A stretch of 64,000 nt of DNA, taken from NCBI GenBank assembly GCA_937125225.1, contig CAKZLE010000006.1, positions 220,893-284,892 of the forward strand, given 5' to 3'. Shown in pieces: positions 43,906-52,449 of this stretch; position 1 is the first letter of the stretch; the number at the start of each line of letters is the position of its first letter. The translations under genes were made by a program, and so were the position numbers. Under the pieces are notes generated by a model. The model saw only the letters and a list, made by a program, of their open reading frames with translations. It made no database searches and was not told the DNA's origin. This DNA is from an uncultured Spirochaetia bacterium. Lineage in GTDB: Bacteria > Spirochaetota > Spirochaetia > CAKZLE01.

Positions 43906-44301
43906 ATGGGAGAGACTCAACACATGAGAGCGAAGTTCTCAGGTCCATCTTGGGAGGCTACCAATGATGGGGGGAACACGTTGACGATCGGTAAAGGTCC
44001 CGATGATTTCACCCCCTATAATCTTCTTCTCGCAGCATTAGAGGGGTGTCTCTATGCGACTATCGTATCGGTAGCTCAGAAGATGAATACGACCTATGAT
44101 CAACTAGAGATGGAGGTCACTGGAGTCAAAAGAGATGCACAGGTAGCCACTCTCGAAACCTGTCATATAGCTATCACAGTTACGAACGCCTCGGATGAGA
44201 AGAAGGTAAAGAGATCCTGTGATATAGGGACTCGTTACTGTTCTATCTACAATACCCTGTCTCAAGTTGCGAAGATGAGTTGGGATGTGAAGTTCATATA
44301 A
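43906..44301 (+). CDS. OsmC/Ohr-family protein
   Basis: 131 residues. ATG 43906 is chosen because GGAGG (43894-43898) lies seven bases upstream; an ATG at 43900 is too close. The family motif DDFTPYNLLLAALEGCLYATI near 26-46 (split here by position) carries the first redox cysteine (EGC), and the second lies in RYCSIYNTLS near 115. Members reduce organic hydroperoxides with thiols; others act on sulfur compounds. It ends three bases before a hairpin shared with xylA. Position near xyl genes is probably incidental. Confidence 0.85.
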   Translation: MGETQHMRAKFSGPSWEATNDGGNTLTIGKGPDDFTPYNLLLAALEGCLYATIVSVAQKMNTTYDQLEMEVTGVKRDAQVATLETCHIAITVTNASDEKKVKRSCDIGTRYCSIYNTLSQVAKMSWDVKFI

Positions 44302-44303
44302 CA

Positions 44304-44327
44304 GAATAGGGGGCTTCCCCCCTATTC
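44304..44327. terminator. Bidirectional terminator hairpin between osmC and xylA
   Basis: Ten-base stem GAATAGGGGG/CCCCCTATTC (44304-44313/44318-44327) with loop CTTC. U-runs are weak on both sides. Confidence 0.75.
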
Positions 44328-44345
44328 ATCTCTCAGACAAAAGGG

Positions 44346-45680
44346 CTAACTGAACAGGTATTGATTGACCAGATTCCTGATCTTCTCTTGCTTGCCACTT
44401 ATCTTAGCTGGCTCCCCGATATCCTTACCGATAGCATAGAGTTCTTCTAGGGATAGCTTACCTTGTGAGAAGGCCAATCCATTCCCGGAACTAAAAGAGT
44501 CGTAACGAGCATCTTTCATACCAGAGATCTTTCCATCAGTGATGATCTTATCGGCCATCGTCAATGCAAGAGCGAAGGTATCCATACCTCCGATATGTGC
44601 GAGGAACAGATCTTCTGCATCGGTTGAGTTACGTCTGAGCTTCGCATCGAAGTTCAGACCTCCAGTTGTCAATCCACCTGAATTCAGGACTACCATCATA
44701 GCCTCGACCGCATCATAAATGTTTGAGGGGAACTCATCAGTGTCCCAGCCATTCTGATAATCACCCTGATTTGCATCGATCGATCCAAGCATCCCATTAT
44801 CTGCACATACCTGCAGGTCATGTGCAAAGGTGTGACCTGCGAGAGTCGCATGATTGCTCTCGATATTGATCTTGAAGTCCTTCTCAAGGCCATGTTGTCT
44901 TACGAATCCGATCGAAGTCGCAGCATCATAATCGTACTGATGCTTTGTCGGTTCCATAGGTTTAGGTTCGATGAGAAAGGGACCGGTAAAACCTACCTTC
45001 CTACCATAATCTCGAGCCATTGTAAGAAACCTTGCGAGGTTCTCAGTCTCGATCTTCATATCGGTGTTCCAAAGGTCCATATACCCCTCTCGTCCACCCC
45101 AGAATACATAGTTCTCCCCACCTAAGAGGACATTCACATCAAGGCTGTTCTTCACCTGTACAGCTACACGAGAGACTACATCGAAGTCAGGGTTAGTTGC
45201 AGCCCCGTTCATATATCTAGGATTCGAAAAGACATTGGCAGTGTTCCATAAGAGTTTCACACCAGTCGCATCCTGCCTCTCTTTTAATGCCAGAGCTACC
45301 TGATGGAAGTTCTTCTCATACTCAGAGACACTATCGCCCTCAGGAGAGACATCCGTATCATGGAAGCAGTAGTGATCCACACCGATCTTCGTAAAGAATT
45401 CAAAGGCTGCATCAGCCTTCTTTAACGCTGCGGTCATAGGATCCTGATCGCTCCAGGGAAAGATCATCGTAGGCCGACCGAAAGGATCTGCTCCATCTGC
45501 ACAGAAGGAGTGCCAGTATGCTATTGCGAATCGCATATGATCTCTCATTGTCTTTCCTGCTACTATCTTATCAGGATCATAGAATTTGAAAGCCAGTGGA
45601 TTGTCGGAACCCTTTCCTTCAAATCCAATCATACCGATTCCAGGGAAATACTCTTTATCACCAATAAATGCCTTTGTCAT
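44346..45680 (-). CDS. xylA: Xylose isomerase
   Basis: 444 residues, the class II length. It converts D-xylose to D-xylulose. The catalytic His lies in [14 protein letters not shown] near 100-113. Metal-binding segments include [15 protein letters not shown] near 234-248 and [14 protein letters not shown] near 268-281. GAGGTAAG lies before the ATG. It sits 28 bases after xylB and the two form a catabolic operon with the divergent AraC-type regulator on the other side. No xylose transporter gene is in the window. Confidence 0.96.
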   Translation of the reverse strand: MTKAFIGDKEYFPGIGMIGFEGKGSDNPLAFKFYDPDKIVAGKTMRDHMRFAIAYWHSFCADGADPFGRPTMIFPWSDQDPMTAALKKADAAFEFFTKIGVDHYCFHDTDVSPEGDSVSEYEKNFHQVALALKERQDATGVKLLWNTANVFSNPRYMNGAATNPDFDVVSRVAVQVKNSLDVNVLLGGENYVFWGGREGYMDLWNTDMKIETENLARFLTMARDYGRKVGFTGPFLIEPKPMEPTKHQYDYDAATSIGFVRQHGLEKDFKINIESNHATLAGHTFAHDLQVCADNGMLGSIDANQGDYQNGWDTDEFPSNIYDAVEAMMVVLNSGGLTTGGLNFDAKLRRNSTDAEDLFLAHIGGMDTFALALTMADKIITDGKISGMKDARYDSFSSGNGLAFSQGKLSLEELYAIGKDIGEPAKISGKQEKIRNLVNQYLFS

Positions 45681-45708
45681 CTTTTCTTACCTCATCTTAT
45701 CTGTTTCG

Positions 45709-47193
45709 TTATGAGAATAACGGAGCCATCGCTTCGACATATGCACTATAGGATGCATAGACCTCTTTATATGTTTTAGCAGCCACTGCTGCAGGTTCAC
45801 AACCTTTCTCAAGATCCAAGGATATATGTTCATCCGTGATTGACGACAGAGGTGAACCATCTGCCCTCAGACACCAAAGGGCCTGAAGGGCCCCTCCAAA
45901 TGCTGCCGCCTCTTTTATGGTAGGGATCACGATGGGAAGCTCCAAGATATCCGCTGCGATCTGTCGCCAGAGCGGAGAGTTCGCCCCCCCTCCAATGAGT
46001 CTGACCTCTCTAGGGGTATACCCTAAGGAGATGAATGCATCGAGTCCCATCTTCAGACCGAAGATCGCTGATTCCATCGCTGCACGAGAGATGTTCTCTT
46101 CAGTCATGTTCTTATCATCGAATCCTACAAGACACCCCCTCCCATGAGGGTAGTTCGGAGTTCTTTCACCATTGAAGAAGGGGAGCATCATAACCCCTTG
46201 AGCCCCTGCAGGAGCAGTTTCTGCTCCTGCATCGAACTCTTTTACCCCCTTCCCAAAGAGAACTCTTGTCAATTCTGAGGCAACGGTACAGTTCATCGTA
46301 CACAGGAGAGGGAGCCACCCCCCTGATGAAGAGCAGAAGGCTGCCAGTGCCCCTCCTTTATCGATGACAGGAGTGTCTGAATACCCATATATGGTACCGG
46401 AGGTACCTAGACTCATGGTCAGGACTCCGGAGGATACAGTACCTGTACCTATAGCTCCCATCATGTTATCACCGCCGCCACTGGATACGGGGATACCTTT
46501 AGGTATCCCGAACTCCATAGCAGCGCTTTCTGACACATATCCTGCTCGTTCCTGTGGACCGATCAATCTTGGGAGAACCTTTAGAAGGTCTCTTGTGTGA
46601 TCGAGAGCTCTTAACACCTCGGTATCCCATTCTCTAGATTCGATAGATAACAGCGCAGTACCTGAGGCATCGCCATACTCCATCGTATATTCACCGGTAA
46701 GATACCAGTTGATATAATCATGAGGCAGTAGGACCTTAGCCATCATGTCATAGAGATCCTTATGATTCTTCTTTAGCCAGAGGATCTTCGAAGCTGTATA
46801 GCCGGGAAGTACCTGATTTCCCGTTCGCTCGAGTAGGGCTGCCGACCCACCAAATTCATCGGTGATCTCATCACACTCTAAGGCCGTTGATGTATCACAC
46901 CATAACTTGACGGGATAGAGTACGTTCCCGTTGTTGTCAACAGGCACGAAACCATGTTGCTGACCGGAGACACCGATTGCTTCGATCGTGTCACGAATCG
47001 TTTGAGGAATCTGATCGAAGCTCTCCCTGATCGCATCGATCCACCAGGAGGCCTCTTGCTCACGGGTCCCATCTGTTCTACTGATCAGCTCATGAGGAGA
47101 TGATCCCTCAGCTACTATCCTCTTTGATTCATAATCATATACGATGACTTTGGTACTTTGTGTTCCGGTATCGATACCTGCTACTGTTCTCAC
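45709..47193 (-). CDS. xylB: Xylulokinase
   Basis: 494 residues of the FGGY kinase family. It phosphorylates D-xylulose to xylulose 5-phosphate, feeding the pentose phosphate pathway. GIDTGTQSTKVIV is near residue 6, VSGQQHGFVPVD near 74 and the FGGY signature region LIGGGANSPLWRQIAADIL near 396-414. GTG 47193 is preferred as start since AGGGGAG lies eight bases upstream; ATG 47199 lies only two bases from that site. Cotranscribed with xylA. The DxxG catalytic Asp is in the YPVKLWCDT/LGGG context (not verified by alignment). Confidence 0.93.
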   Translation of the reverse strand: MRTVAGIDTGTQSTKVIVYDYESKRIVAEGSSPHELISRTDGTREQEASWWIDAIRESFDQIPQTIRDTIEAIGVSGQQHGFVPVDNNGNVLYPVKLWCDTSTALECDEITDEFGGSAALLERTGNQVLPGYTASKILWLKKNHKDLYDMMAKVLLPHDYINWYLTGEYTMEYGDASGTALLSIESREWDTEVLRALDHTRDLLKVLPRLIGPQERAGYVSESAAMEFGIPKGIPVSSGGGDNMMGAIGTGTVSSGVLTMSLGTSGTIYGYSDTPVIDKGGALAAFCSSSGGWLPLLCTMNCTVASELTRVLFGKGVKEFDAGAETAPAGAQGVMMLPFFNGERTPNYPHGRGCLVGFDDKNMTEENISRAAMESAIFGLKMGLDAFISLGYTPREVRLIGGGANSPLWRQIAADILELPIVIPTIKEAAAFGGALQALWCLRADGSPLSSITDEHISLDLEKGCEPAAVAAKTYKEVYASYSAYVEAMAPLFS

Positions 47194-47251
47194 TATCATG
47201 ACTCCCCTATTAGGTTGACTCTATTGTCACTGCCAAAAGGACCTTTATGAA

Positions 47252-47281
47252 TGGACATAATTGATAAGACATGTATATAAT
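47252..47281 (+). promoter_or_regulatory. Promoter of the AraC-type regulator, leaderless arrangement
   Basis: TGGACA (47252-47257), 18-base spacer, perfect TATAAT (47276-47281). Expected start is 47288-47289, on the ATG at 47289. The 96-base xylB-regulator gap must also hold the xylB promoter. Confidence 0.6.
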
Positions 47282-47288
47282 TGACATC

Positions 47289-48122
47289 ATGAGAATAATT
47301 GATGCAGTCTTTGTATACCAGATGAAGGAAGAGGATGAGATCAAGTGGCATGGCCGATACCATCAACATAGGGCACATCTCTATGAGATCCACTACTTCT
47401 TACAGGGGGCAGGAAGCTTCCTCAATGGCAATACACATTATAGATTATCACCGGGGACCCTCTTTCTCACGAGACCCGAGACGAGGCATTCGATACAGGC
47501 TCGGGATACTCATGATCCTATCACCTATTATGCTGTTCTTATCGAAGTTGCGGAATCTGACAGGGAGTTCGAGACCCTACTTGATGAGGAGATCAGGACA
47601 TCAGGCCATTATGCGATCGGGACGAATAGGAGGTTCTTCTTTGAGGAGATCAGGGAGAAGGGGCTCTCCCCAAAGCAAAATCTGCAACTCTCAGCGGTTC
47701 ATCAACTGATCTCCTTCTTATACCAACTCTCAGAAAATGATATCACTCCCTATGGAAAAGATGACAGCATCCATCTCGAGAAGGCAATCAGCTATATGCA
47801 AAGCAATGTCATGGGCTCGATCACCCTCTCTGACATCGCAGCACATATTAATCTCAATGAGTCCTATTTTATCCGTCTGTTCAAAAGAAGGGTACATAAT
47901 ACCCCGATGAAATACTATATGAAGTTGAAGATCGAAGCGGCAGGTGCGATGCTCGCAGAGACCACCCTCTCGGTAAAGGAGATTTCAGCAAAACTCTGTT
48001 TTTATAGTGAGTTCCATTTTAGCAGGACCTTCAAGGCTTATACCGGTCTTGCTCCGACTAATTATCGGAAGAGTTACCTGCAGAGACTCGGAGTCTCCCC
48101 AGATAGTAAAAGAGTGACCTGA
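47289..48122 (+). CDS. AraC-family regulator, probably of the xylose genes
   Basis: 277 residues. An N-terminal cupin-type sugar-sensing region (about 15-110: HLYEIHYFLQGAGSFLNG near 29, GTLFLTRPETRHS near 54) precedes two C-terminal helix-turn-helix motifs (about 175-270: ITLSDIAAHINLNESYFIRLFKR split near 180-202, and SEFHFSRTFKAYTGLAP near 236-252). The start is set at ATG 47289 because the -10 TATAAT lies inside any longer frame. No ribosome site is present. Divergent to xylB-xylA, so a xylose-responsive activator is the likely role; the ligand is inferred from position only. Confidence 0.85.
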   Translation: MRIIDAVFVYQMKEEDEIKWHGRYHQHRAHLYEIHYFLQGAGSFLNGNTHYRLSPGTLFLTRPETRHSIQARDTHDPITYYAVLIEVAESDREFETLLDEEIRTSGHYAIGTNRRFFFEEIREKGLSPKQNLQLSAVHQLISFLYQLSENDITPYGKDDSIHLEKAISYMQSNVMGSITLSDIAAHINLNESYFIRLFKRRVHNTPMKYYMKLKIEAAGAMLAETTLSVKEISAKLCFYSEFHFSRTFKAYTGLAPTNYRKSYLQRLGVSPDSKRVT

Positions 48123-48142
48123 TTACTACCAGATCACTCTTT
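48109..48142. terminator. Terminator overlapping the stop codon of the AraC-type gene
   Basis: Stem AAAGAGTGA/TCACTCTTT (48109-48117/48134-48142) with inner CTG/CAG pairing; the left arm is coding sequence. It lies between convergent genes and could act in both directions. Confidence 0.7.
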
Positions 48143-48170
48143 CTGTGGGTGTGTGGATCACAAGGTTATT

Positions 48171-48509
48171 CTAGTGATCACAGGCATTGGTACCAGTCTC
48201 AAGGCTACCATTCATGTAGATATTGACTATTGCAGCAGGGTCGTCTGATGGTGCACCAGTCACAACCTGAATATCATTAGCTTGAAACAGCTGTTGAGCT
48301 CGAGAACCCATTCCACCTGCAATGATCACATTCGCTCCCTGTTCATGGAGCCATTGTGGTAGAACACCTGGTTCATGTGGGGGTGGGACTAGCTTCTGAG
48401 TATTCGTGATACTCTTCTTCTCATCATCTGTATCGATGAGTACGAATTCCTGACAATGTCCGAAATGCATACATAATTTACCGTTCACACATGGGATCGC
48501 ATATCTCAT
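48171..48509 (-). CDS. NifX/NifB-C-terminal-like Fe-Mo cofactor-binding family protein
   Basis: 112 residues of the dinitrogenase iron-molybdenum cofactor family fold. It starts MRYAIPCVNGKLCMHFGHCQEF, with cysteines near 7, 13 and 19 that could hold a metal cluster, and has the GGMGSRAQQLF segment near 66 usual in the family. Many anaerobes without nitrogenase carry such proteins next to DUF5320 and Mrp-like ATPases; their function is unresolved, possibly metal-cluster handling. A GCATATGC palindrome shared with the neighbouring DUF5320 gene lies about 70 bases upstream. Confidence 0.85.
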   Translation of the reverse strand: MRYAIPCVNGKLCMHFGHCQEFVLIDTDDEKKSITNTQKLVPPPHEPGVLPQWLHEQGANVIIAGGMGSRAQQLFQANDIQVVTGAPSDDPAAIVNIYMNGSLETGTNACDH

Positions 48510-48578
48510 ATTAAAAAACCTCCGACGTTGGTAAAACTTCTGTTATTTATAACCTGTTTTACGAATAAATCCAATACC

Positions 48579-48588
48579 AGCATATGCT
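48579..48588. promoter_or_regulatory. AGCATATGCT palindrome upstream of the first NifX-like gene
   Basis: Perfect ten-base palindrome followed by ATATACA. The same core occurs at 49221-49230 beside the promoter of the upstream pair, so it looks like a shared operator. On the minus strand TATATA immediately precedes it and could be a -10 element. Confidence 0.5.
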
Positions 48589-48599
48589 ATATACAGATT

Positions 48600-48965
48600 T
48601 TATACCCAATGCCCCTCGATATTAGCATCTTTAGCTAAAGTCAATTTCCCAGCTTCATACTCTTCGAGGGCATCCTTGACTGTTCCACCCTTTCTGTAAA
48701 AGAGTTCTATTCCAGCTTTGGAGAGAACTGCGAACGCCTTTGGCCCACAGAGTCCCGAGATCACAGCATTGGCCTTCTGATTCAACAGGTTCTGAGCCGT
48801 CTGGATACCAGCACCCTGTGCTGCCTCATAGTTCTGTGTGTTAGATACATACTCTAACTTGTCAGTCTCTACCGTATAGAGCATGAATCCTGCTGCTCTA
48901 CCGAATCTTGGATCCAATGCTGAATCGAGCCCCTTATTCTCTGATACGGGAATTGCTATGATCAT
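48600..48965 (-). CDS. Second NifX-like protein
   Basis: 121 residues with the same fold as the gene downstream. MIIAIPVSENKGLDSALDPRFGRA opens the protein (family start with the DPRFGR motif near 18-23), and AQNLLNQKANAVISGLCGPKAF near 55-76 follows. It has one cysteine, unlike the cysteine-rich neighbour. Its ATG overlaps the DUF5320 stop by four bases, so both are translated together. Probably part of the same metal-cofactor-related set. Function unproven. Confidence 0.85.
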   Translation of the reverse strand: MIIAIPVSENKGLDSALDPRFGRAAGFMLYTVETDKLEYVSNTQNYEAAQGAGIQTAQNLLNQKANAVISGLCGPKAFAVLSKAGIELFYRKGGTVKDALEEYEAGKLTLAKDANIEGHWV

Positions 48966-49180
48966 CTTCTACCACCTCTAAAACCGCCTCTTCCCATTCC
49001 ACGGCCACCAGCGCCTCGGCCAGCACCACGTCCCATTCCAAAGCGGGGTCTATCTATTGTTGCAGTCTTCACATCAGACTGAGTCTCATTAACCTCGCCC
49101 TCTGGAGTAGGACAATTTCCATATCCCCAACCAGTTCTTGAACCTTTCCCTTCGGGACCTGTACCATCTCTTCTTGGCAT
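48962..49180 (-). CDS. DUF5320-type glycine/arginine-rich small protein
   Basis: 72 residues. ATG 49180 is chosen because AAGGAG lies six bases upstream (49188-49193) and it yields the family start MPRRDGTGPEGKGSRTGWG; an upstream ATG at 49225 would add unrelated residues. The C-terminal half is a Gly/Arg/Met-rich tail with GRGAG and GRGMG repeats. Small proteins of this type accompany NifX-like proteins in many anaerobes. Role unknown. Confidence 0.85.
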   Translation of the reverse strand: MPRRDGTGPEGKGSRTGWGYGNCPTPEGEVNETQSDVKTATIDRPRFGMGRGAGRGAGGRGMGRGGFRGGRR

Positions 49181-49220
49181 ATTGCACTCCTTCGAACATA
49201 CTCTTTGTATATTCTTTATT

Positions 49221-49260
49221 GGCATATGCTAAATATACAATAAGAGGAGCCAATCGTCAA
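49221..49260 (-). promoter_or_regulatory. Promoter with GCATATGC operator for the DUF5320-NifX genes
   Basis: Minus strand: TTGACG (49255-49260), 17-base spacer, TATATT (49232-49237). The palindrome GCATATGC (49222-49229) lies over the predicted start (about 49225), the position of a repressor operator. The same core is found at 48579-48588. Confidence 0.65.
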
Positions 49261-49272
49261 GAGTCTGTTTGG

Positions 49273-50358
49273 TTATTTGCCCTGATTTTCTCTTAGTAGT
49301 GTGAAATGACCATGATCCTTCCAACTATCCTCTATGAAAAGGTAATCAGAAGCCTCCCCCTCGAAGGAGAAGCCGAGTTTCATGGCAGTCGCGATCGATG
49401 CCCGGTTCTCTGGCATGATGTTCGCCTCTATCCGATGCAGGTCTAACTTCTCAAAACCAGTCTTCAGCAGTAGGGGCAATGCTTCACTCATATAGCCCTT
49501 TCTCACCTCATCAACATCGAGTTGGTAACCGAGAAAGGCTGATTTGAAAAACCCCTGTACGACTTGAGAAAGACTCATGTTCCCAATGAATACACCAGGT
49601 TGATCCTTTTTCTCGATCCAGAGCCTAATACCTTTCAGCCCTCTCTCCCACTGAATATCCTGTAGGATCATATCCTCTTGGACTGAGAGGGTGAAGAACT
49701 TATTGGGTCTTGGGGGACCATAGGTTCTTAAGAACTCTCTATTCTTCTGATAATAGGCCAATGCAGCTCTGCCATCTGAAGGGATAGCTGAACGCACAGT
49801 GAGTCTCTCAGTCTTGAAGGAGAAGGTGGGACTCTTGAAATCGATCCTGCTTTGGGAACTGTTGAGGAACAGAGCCATATCTATGAGATCATACCAGTTA
49901 CCATGAAACAGCCGTGCCTGTTTTCTCACTCCTTCTACCTCAAAGCCCAGCCCGATATAACAGCGAAATGCAGCACGGTTCCCAGCGAGGACCCCCAAGG
50001 TGACCTTGTGGTAACGATACTCGTCTCTACAAAGGGTTATCACCGCTTCGAGAGCCTTGGACGCCACCCCCTTCCCACGTGCAGAAGTATCCCCGATATA
50101 GACCTTCTGAATCCTACCATTCTGATGGACAGGGCTCATCTCACCTAATTCTATGATACCGACCGGACTCTCATCTAGGAGAATACAGAAGAGGATCGAG
50201 TTCCTCTTCTGTATGAGAAAGTCAGATACCTGTTGTTCAGTAAGAGGGTATGAGAATACCGGTCCTGCCCATAGCAGAAGTTCTCTCTCATCTGATTCAT
50301 TAGCCCACGAGAGGAGTTGCGGTATATGCTCTGTAGTGAATTCCTGAAGTCTTACCAT
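49273..50358 (-). CDS. Tandem GNAT acetyltransferase (two domains, second RimJ-like)
   Basis: 361 residues, taking the start at ATG 50358. An ATG at 50385 would overlap the nitroreductase gene by 20 bases; neither start has a good ribosome site. Domain one (about 1-165) has ARGKGVASKAL near 96 and FRCYIGLGFEVEG near 128. Domain two (about 185-350) follows the RimJ/RimL pattern: TERLTVRSAIPSD near 182, RKGYMSEALPLLL near 278 and NRASIATAMKLGF near 308. Substrates unknown; RimJ-like domains acetylate protein N-termini. It follows the nitroreductase gene on the same strand. Confidence 0.83.
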   Translation of the reverse strand: MVRLQEFTTEHIPQLLSWANESDERELLLWAGPVFSYPLTEQQVSDFLIQKRNSILFCILLDESPVGIIELGEMSPVHQNGRIQKVYIGDTSARGKGVASKALEAVITLCRDEYRYHKVTLGVLAGNRAAFRCYIGLGFEVEGVRKQARLFHGNWYDLIDMALFLNSSQSRIDFKSPTFSFKTERLTVRSAIPSDGRAALAYYQKNREFLRTYGPPRPNKFFTLSVQEDMILQDIQWERGLKGIRLWIEKKDQPGVFIGNMSLSQVVQGFFKSAFLGYQLDVDEVRKGYMSEALPLLLKTGFEKLDLHRIEANIMPENRASIATAMKLGFSFEGEASDYLFIEDSWKDHGHFTLLRENQGK

Positions 50359-50365
50359 CTTTTTT

Positions 50366-50887
50366 TTATAAACTCCATGTGTCATAACAGACGATCTCTT
50401 CTATATCCTTTCGCCCTCTAACTGATTGTGCCTCGGGGGAAGGATAGCCGATCGGAAGCAACTCTACGACCTCTATATCCTCGGGGATATTCAGGATCTC
50501 ACGTACTTGGTCAGGGTAGAACGAGCCGATCCAACAACTACCAAGCCCCTCTGCTGCTGCTGCAAGTGCAAGATGCTCTATTGCGATCCCTGAATCTATG
50601 GTATATCGAGAGTGTCCACATCGCATAAGACTGTCTTTATCCCCAGTCGAGCAACAGACGATCACTACCGGAGCCTGCCCGACAAAGCGCTGGCCTGCAG
50701 CAGCTGAGATCAACTGCTCACGTTTTTCCCTATCAGTCACTACTACATAGCAACATTCCTGCAGGTTCTTTGCTGATGGAGCCAATCTTGCAGCCTCAAG
50801 AATACGATCGAGTTTCTCCCGCTCTACCGGTCTATCTTCATAGGCCCTCACACTGAACCGAGTCTTTACCACATCATAGAAATCCAT
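50366..50887 (-). CDS. Nitroreductase-family protein
   Basis: 173 residues, a small NfsA/NfnB-type FMN oxidoreductase. FMN-binding start RFSVRAYEDRPV near 9-20, APSAKNLQE near 36-44 (the PSxxNxQ motif) and GLGSCWIGSF near 115-124. The GYPSPEA motif near 148 ends the family pattern. Likely reduces flavins, quinones or nitro compounds with NAD(P)H. Distinct from the longer nitroreductase at 12 kb. It lies just upstream of the double-GNAT gene. Confidence 0.88.
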   Translation of the reverse strand: MDFYDVVKTRFSVRAYEDRPVEREKLDRILEAARLAPSAKNLQECCYVVVTDREKREQLISAAAGQRFVGQAPVVIVCCSTGDKDSLMRCGHSRYTIDSGIAIEHLALAAAAEGLGSCWIGSFYPDQVREILNIPEDIEVVELLPIGYPSPEAQSVRGRKDIEEIVCYDTWSL

Positions 50888-50965
50888 ATATACCCCTTGA
50901 TAGAACGAACTATTTGCTAATACGACTACTACCTGTTATTATAGCAACAAATATAGAATAAAAAG

Positions 50966-50971
50966 TATAAT
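50966..50971 (+). promoter_or_regulatory. -10 element of the acyltransferase gene
   Basis: Perfect TATAAT, with transcription expected from about 50978, leaving a leader of only about 15 bases and a weak AGGG (50978-50981) at its very 5' end. No good -35 was found. Confidence 0.4.
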
Positions 50972-50992
50972 GAATATAGGGCAATACATGCA

Positions 50993-52219
50993 ATGAGTAA
51001 AAATCAACTTTCAACTGAGATCAACGGTGAGACACAAAAGTTCACCCCATCATTAGAGATGAAATCCATGCCTTCACGCTTCATGGTAAGCGCGACTTTA
51101 ACAAAAAAGGTAGATCCTCACCTATTACAGAAGGCCGTGGATACCATAACTCCGAGATTCAGTTTCATTCAGGTCAAGGAAAAGAGGTGGTTGCTTTCCT
51201 CCTCTCTCATCTTTGATGGTCATACCCCGCAGGTCACCCCCCTATCTAGGCAGGACAGGACTGTTCTCTATCCTAAAAGCACGGAACCTTTAAGTATCAT
51301 ATATACTGAAGACAGTATTGGGATCACGGCTTCTCATACTCTCACAGATGGACATGGCGTCCTGGATATTCTTAAAAGTCTTATCCTTACCTATCATAGG
51401 TTAGCAGGCATGAAGATCCCTGAGAGTAATCTGATCCTAGAACCGGGATCATCATCGAAACAGCAGGAGACTGAAGACACCTTCAAAACCTATTATAGAC
51501 AAGAGATCCCCTCTTCTAAAATCTCAGGGAATGCCTTCCATACTACTGGTAGAGCCATAGAGAATCATACGATCAGATATATCACGGGGACCATCAGGAT
51601 CGAAGATCTCAAAGCCAAGACTGAAACCTATAAGATCACGATCACCGAATATCTTGCAGCAGTCTATCTGTATGCTCTATACAGAATACAGAGAAAGAGT
51701 TCGGCAAAAAGGACCCCGATAAGGCTGAGTATCCCGGTAGATCTCAGAAAGCTCTATGATTCAAAGACACTACGAAACTTCTCCCTGTTCATCAGACCTG
51801 AGATTCATACAGGACTCGGCAGTTATGACTTCTCAGAGATCGTCCATCACGTGTATCACTCTATGCGCTTCGATCTACAGAAGAAGAATATATCATCTGC
51901 TATCCGCTCTAGCCTCATCAATCACCTCTATACCTGGAAACTCCTTCATCAAAGAGGGGAGAAGAATAGAGGTGAGCGGTTACACTCTGGAACTCTATCA
52001 AATCTCGGGAAGATCAGCTTACCAGAGGAGTTATCAAAGAGTGTCTCACATTTTGACTTTCTCCTAGGACCAAACAGAATCAATCCTGAGAATTGTGGTC
52101 TCGTGGGTTATGATAAGGAGATTCATGTGAACTTCACCCGTACGGTAGAAGACCCCGTCGTATCAAGGGAGTTCTTCAGACTCCTCGTGGAACAGGGGAT
52201 TCCGGTAGAAATTCACTAA
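50993..52219 (+). CDS. CoA-dependent acyltransferase-like protein (HxxxDG superfamily)
   Basis: 408 residues. The catalytic motif HTLTDGHG near residue 120 matches the HHxxxDG active site of condensation domains, chloramphenicol-type and alcohol acyltransferases. The length and two-half architecture (a second half starting near 200, with YLAAVYLYALYRIQ near 225 and GTLSNLGKISLP near 330) suit the alcohol/polyketide-associated acyltransferase group. It has no carrier-protein domain, so a stand-alone enzyme joining an acyl-CoA to an alcohol or amine is likely. Acceptor unknown. Monocistronic. Confidence 0.78.
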   Translation: MSKNQLSTEINGETQKFTPSLEMKSMPSRFMVSATLTKKVDPHLLQKAVDTITPRFSFIQVKEKRWLLSSSLIFDGHTPQVTPLSRQDRTVLYPKSTEPLSIIYTEDSIGITASHTLTDGHGVLDILKSLILTYHRLAGMKIPESNLILEPGSSSKQQETEDTFKTYYRQEIPSSKISGNAFHTTGRAIENHTIRYITGTIRIEDLKAKTETYKITITEYLAAVYLYALYRIQRKSSAKRTPIRLSIPVDLRKLYDSKTLRNFSLFIRPEIHTGLGSYDFSEIVHHVYHSMRFDLQKKNISSAIRSSLINHLYTWKLLHQRGEKNRGERLHSGTLSNLGKISLPEELSKSVSHFDFLLGPNRINPENCGLVGYDKEIHVNFTRTVEDPVVSREFFRLLVEQGIPVEIH

Positions 52220-52343
52220 TCAGACAAGCGGCCATAATATAACAGATATCTACTGTGAAATCGAATCAAAACCGTCAGGATGGAATAGCGCATGGACAGA
52301 AGACACGAGTGAAGACAAGATCGAGTGGAACTATAAACCATAG
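52209..52343 (+). other. Open frame without start, possible gene remnant, in a 230-base gap
   Basis: The frame is open for 44 codons from 52209 to the TAG at 52341-52343 and has no ATG. Its end reads with several Trp and Asp/Glu residues, composition more like protein than random AT-rich sequence. It starts inside the acyltransferase 3' end. It could be a decayed gene or chance. The remaining 52344-52449 holds nothing clear. Confidence 0.2.
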
Positions 52344-52449
52344 ATGAACCTCGTATAAGACAGCTGAAAGCCTTCTGGTTTTTAGGTGTTCTCATCTACC
52401 GAAAGCGCCTTAAACAGATAAACCTTTTATAAAGCATAAGAGTCTCTCC

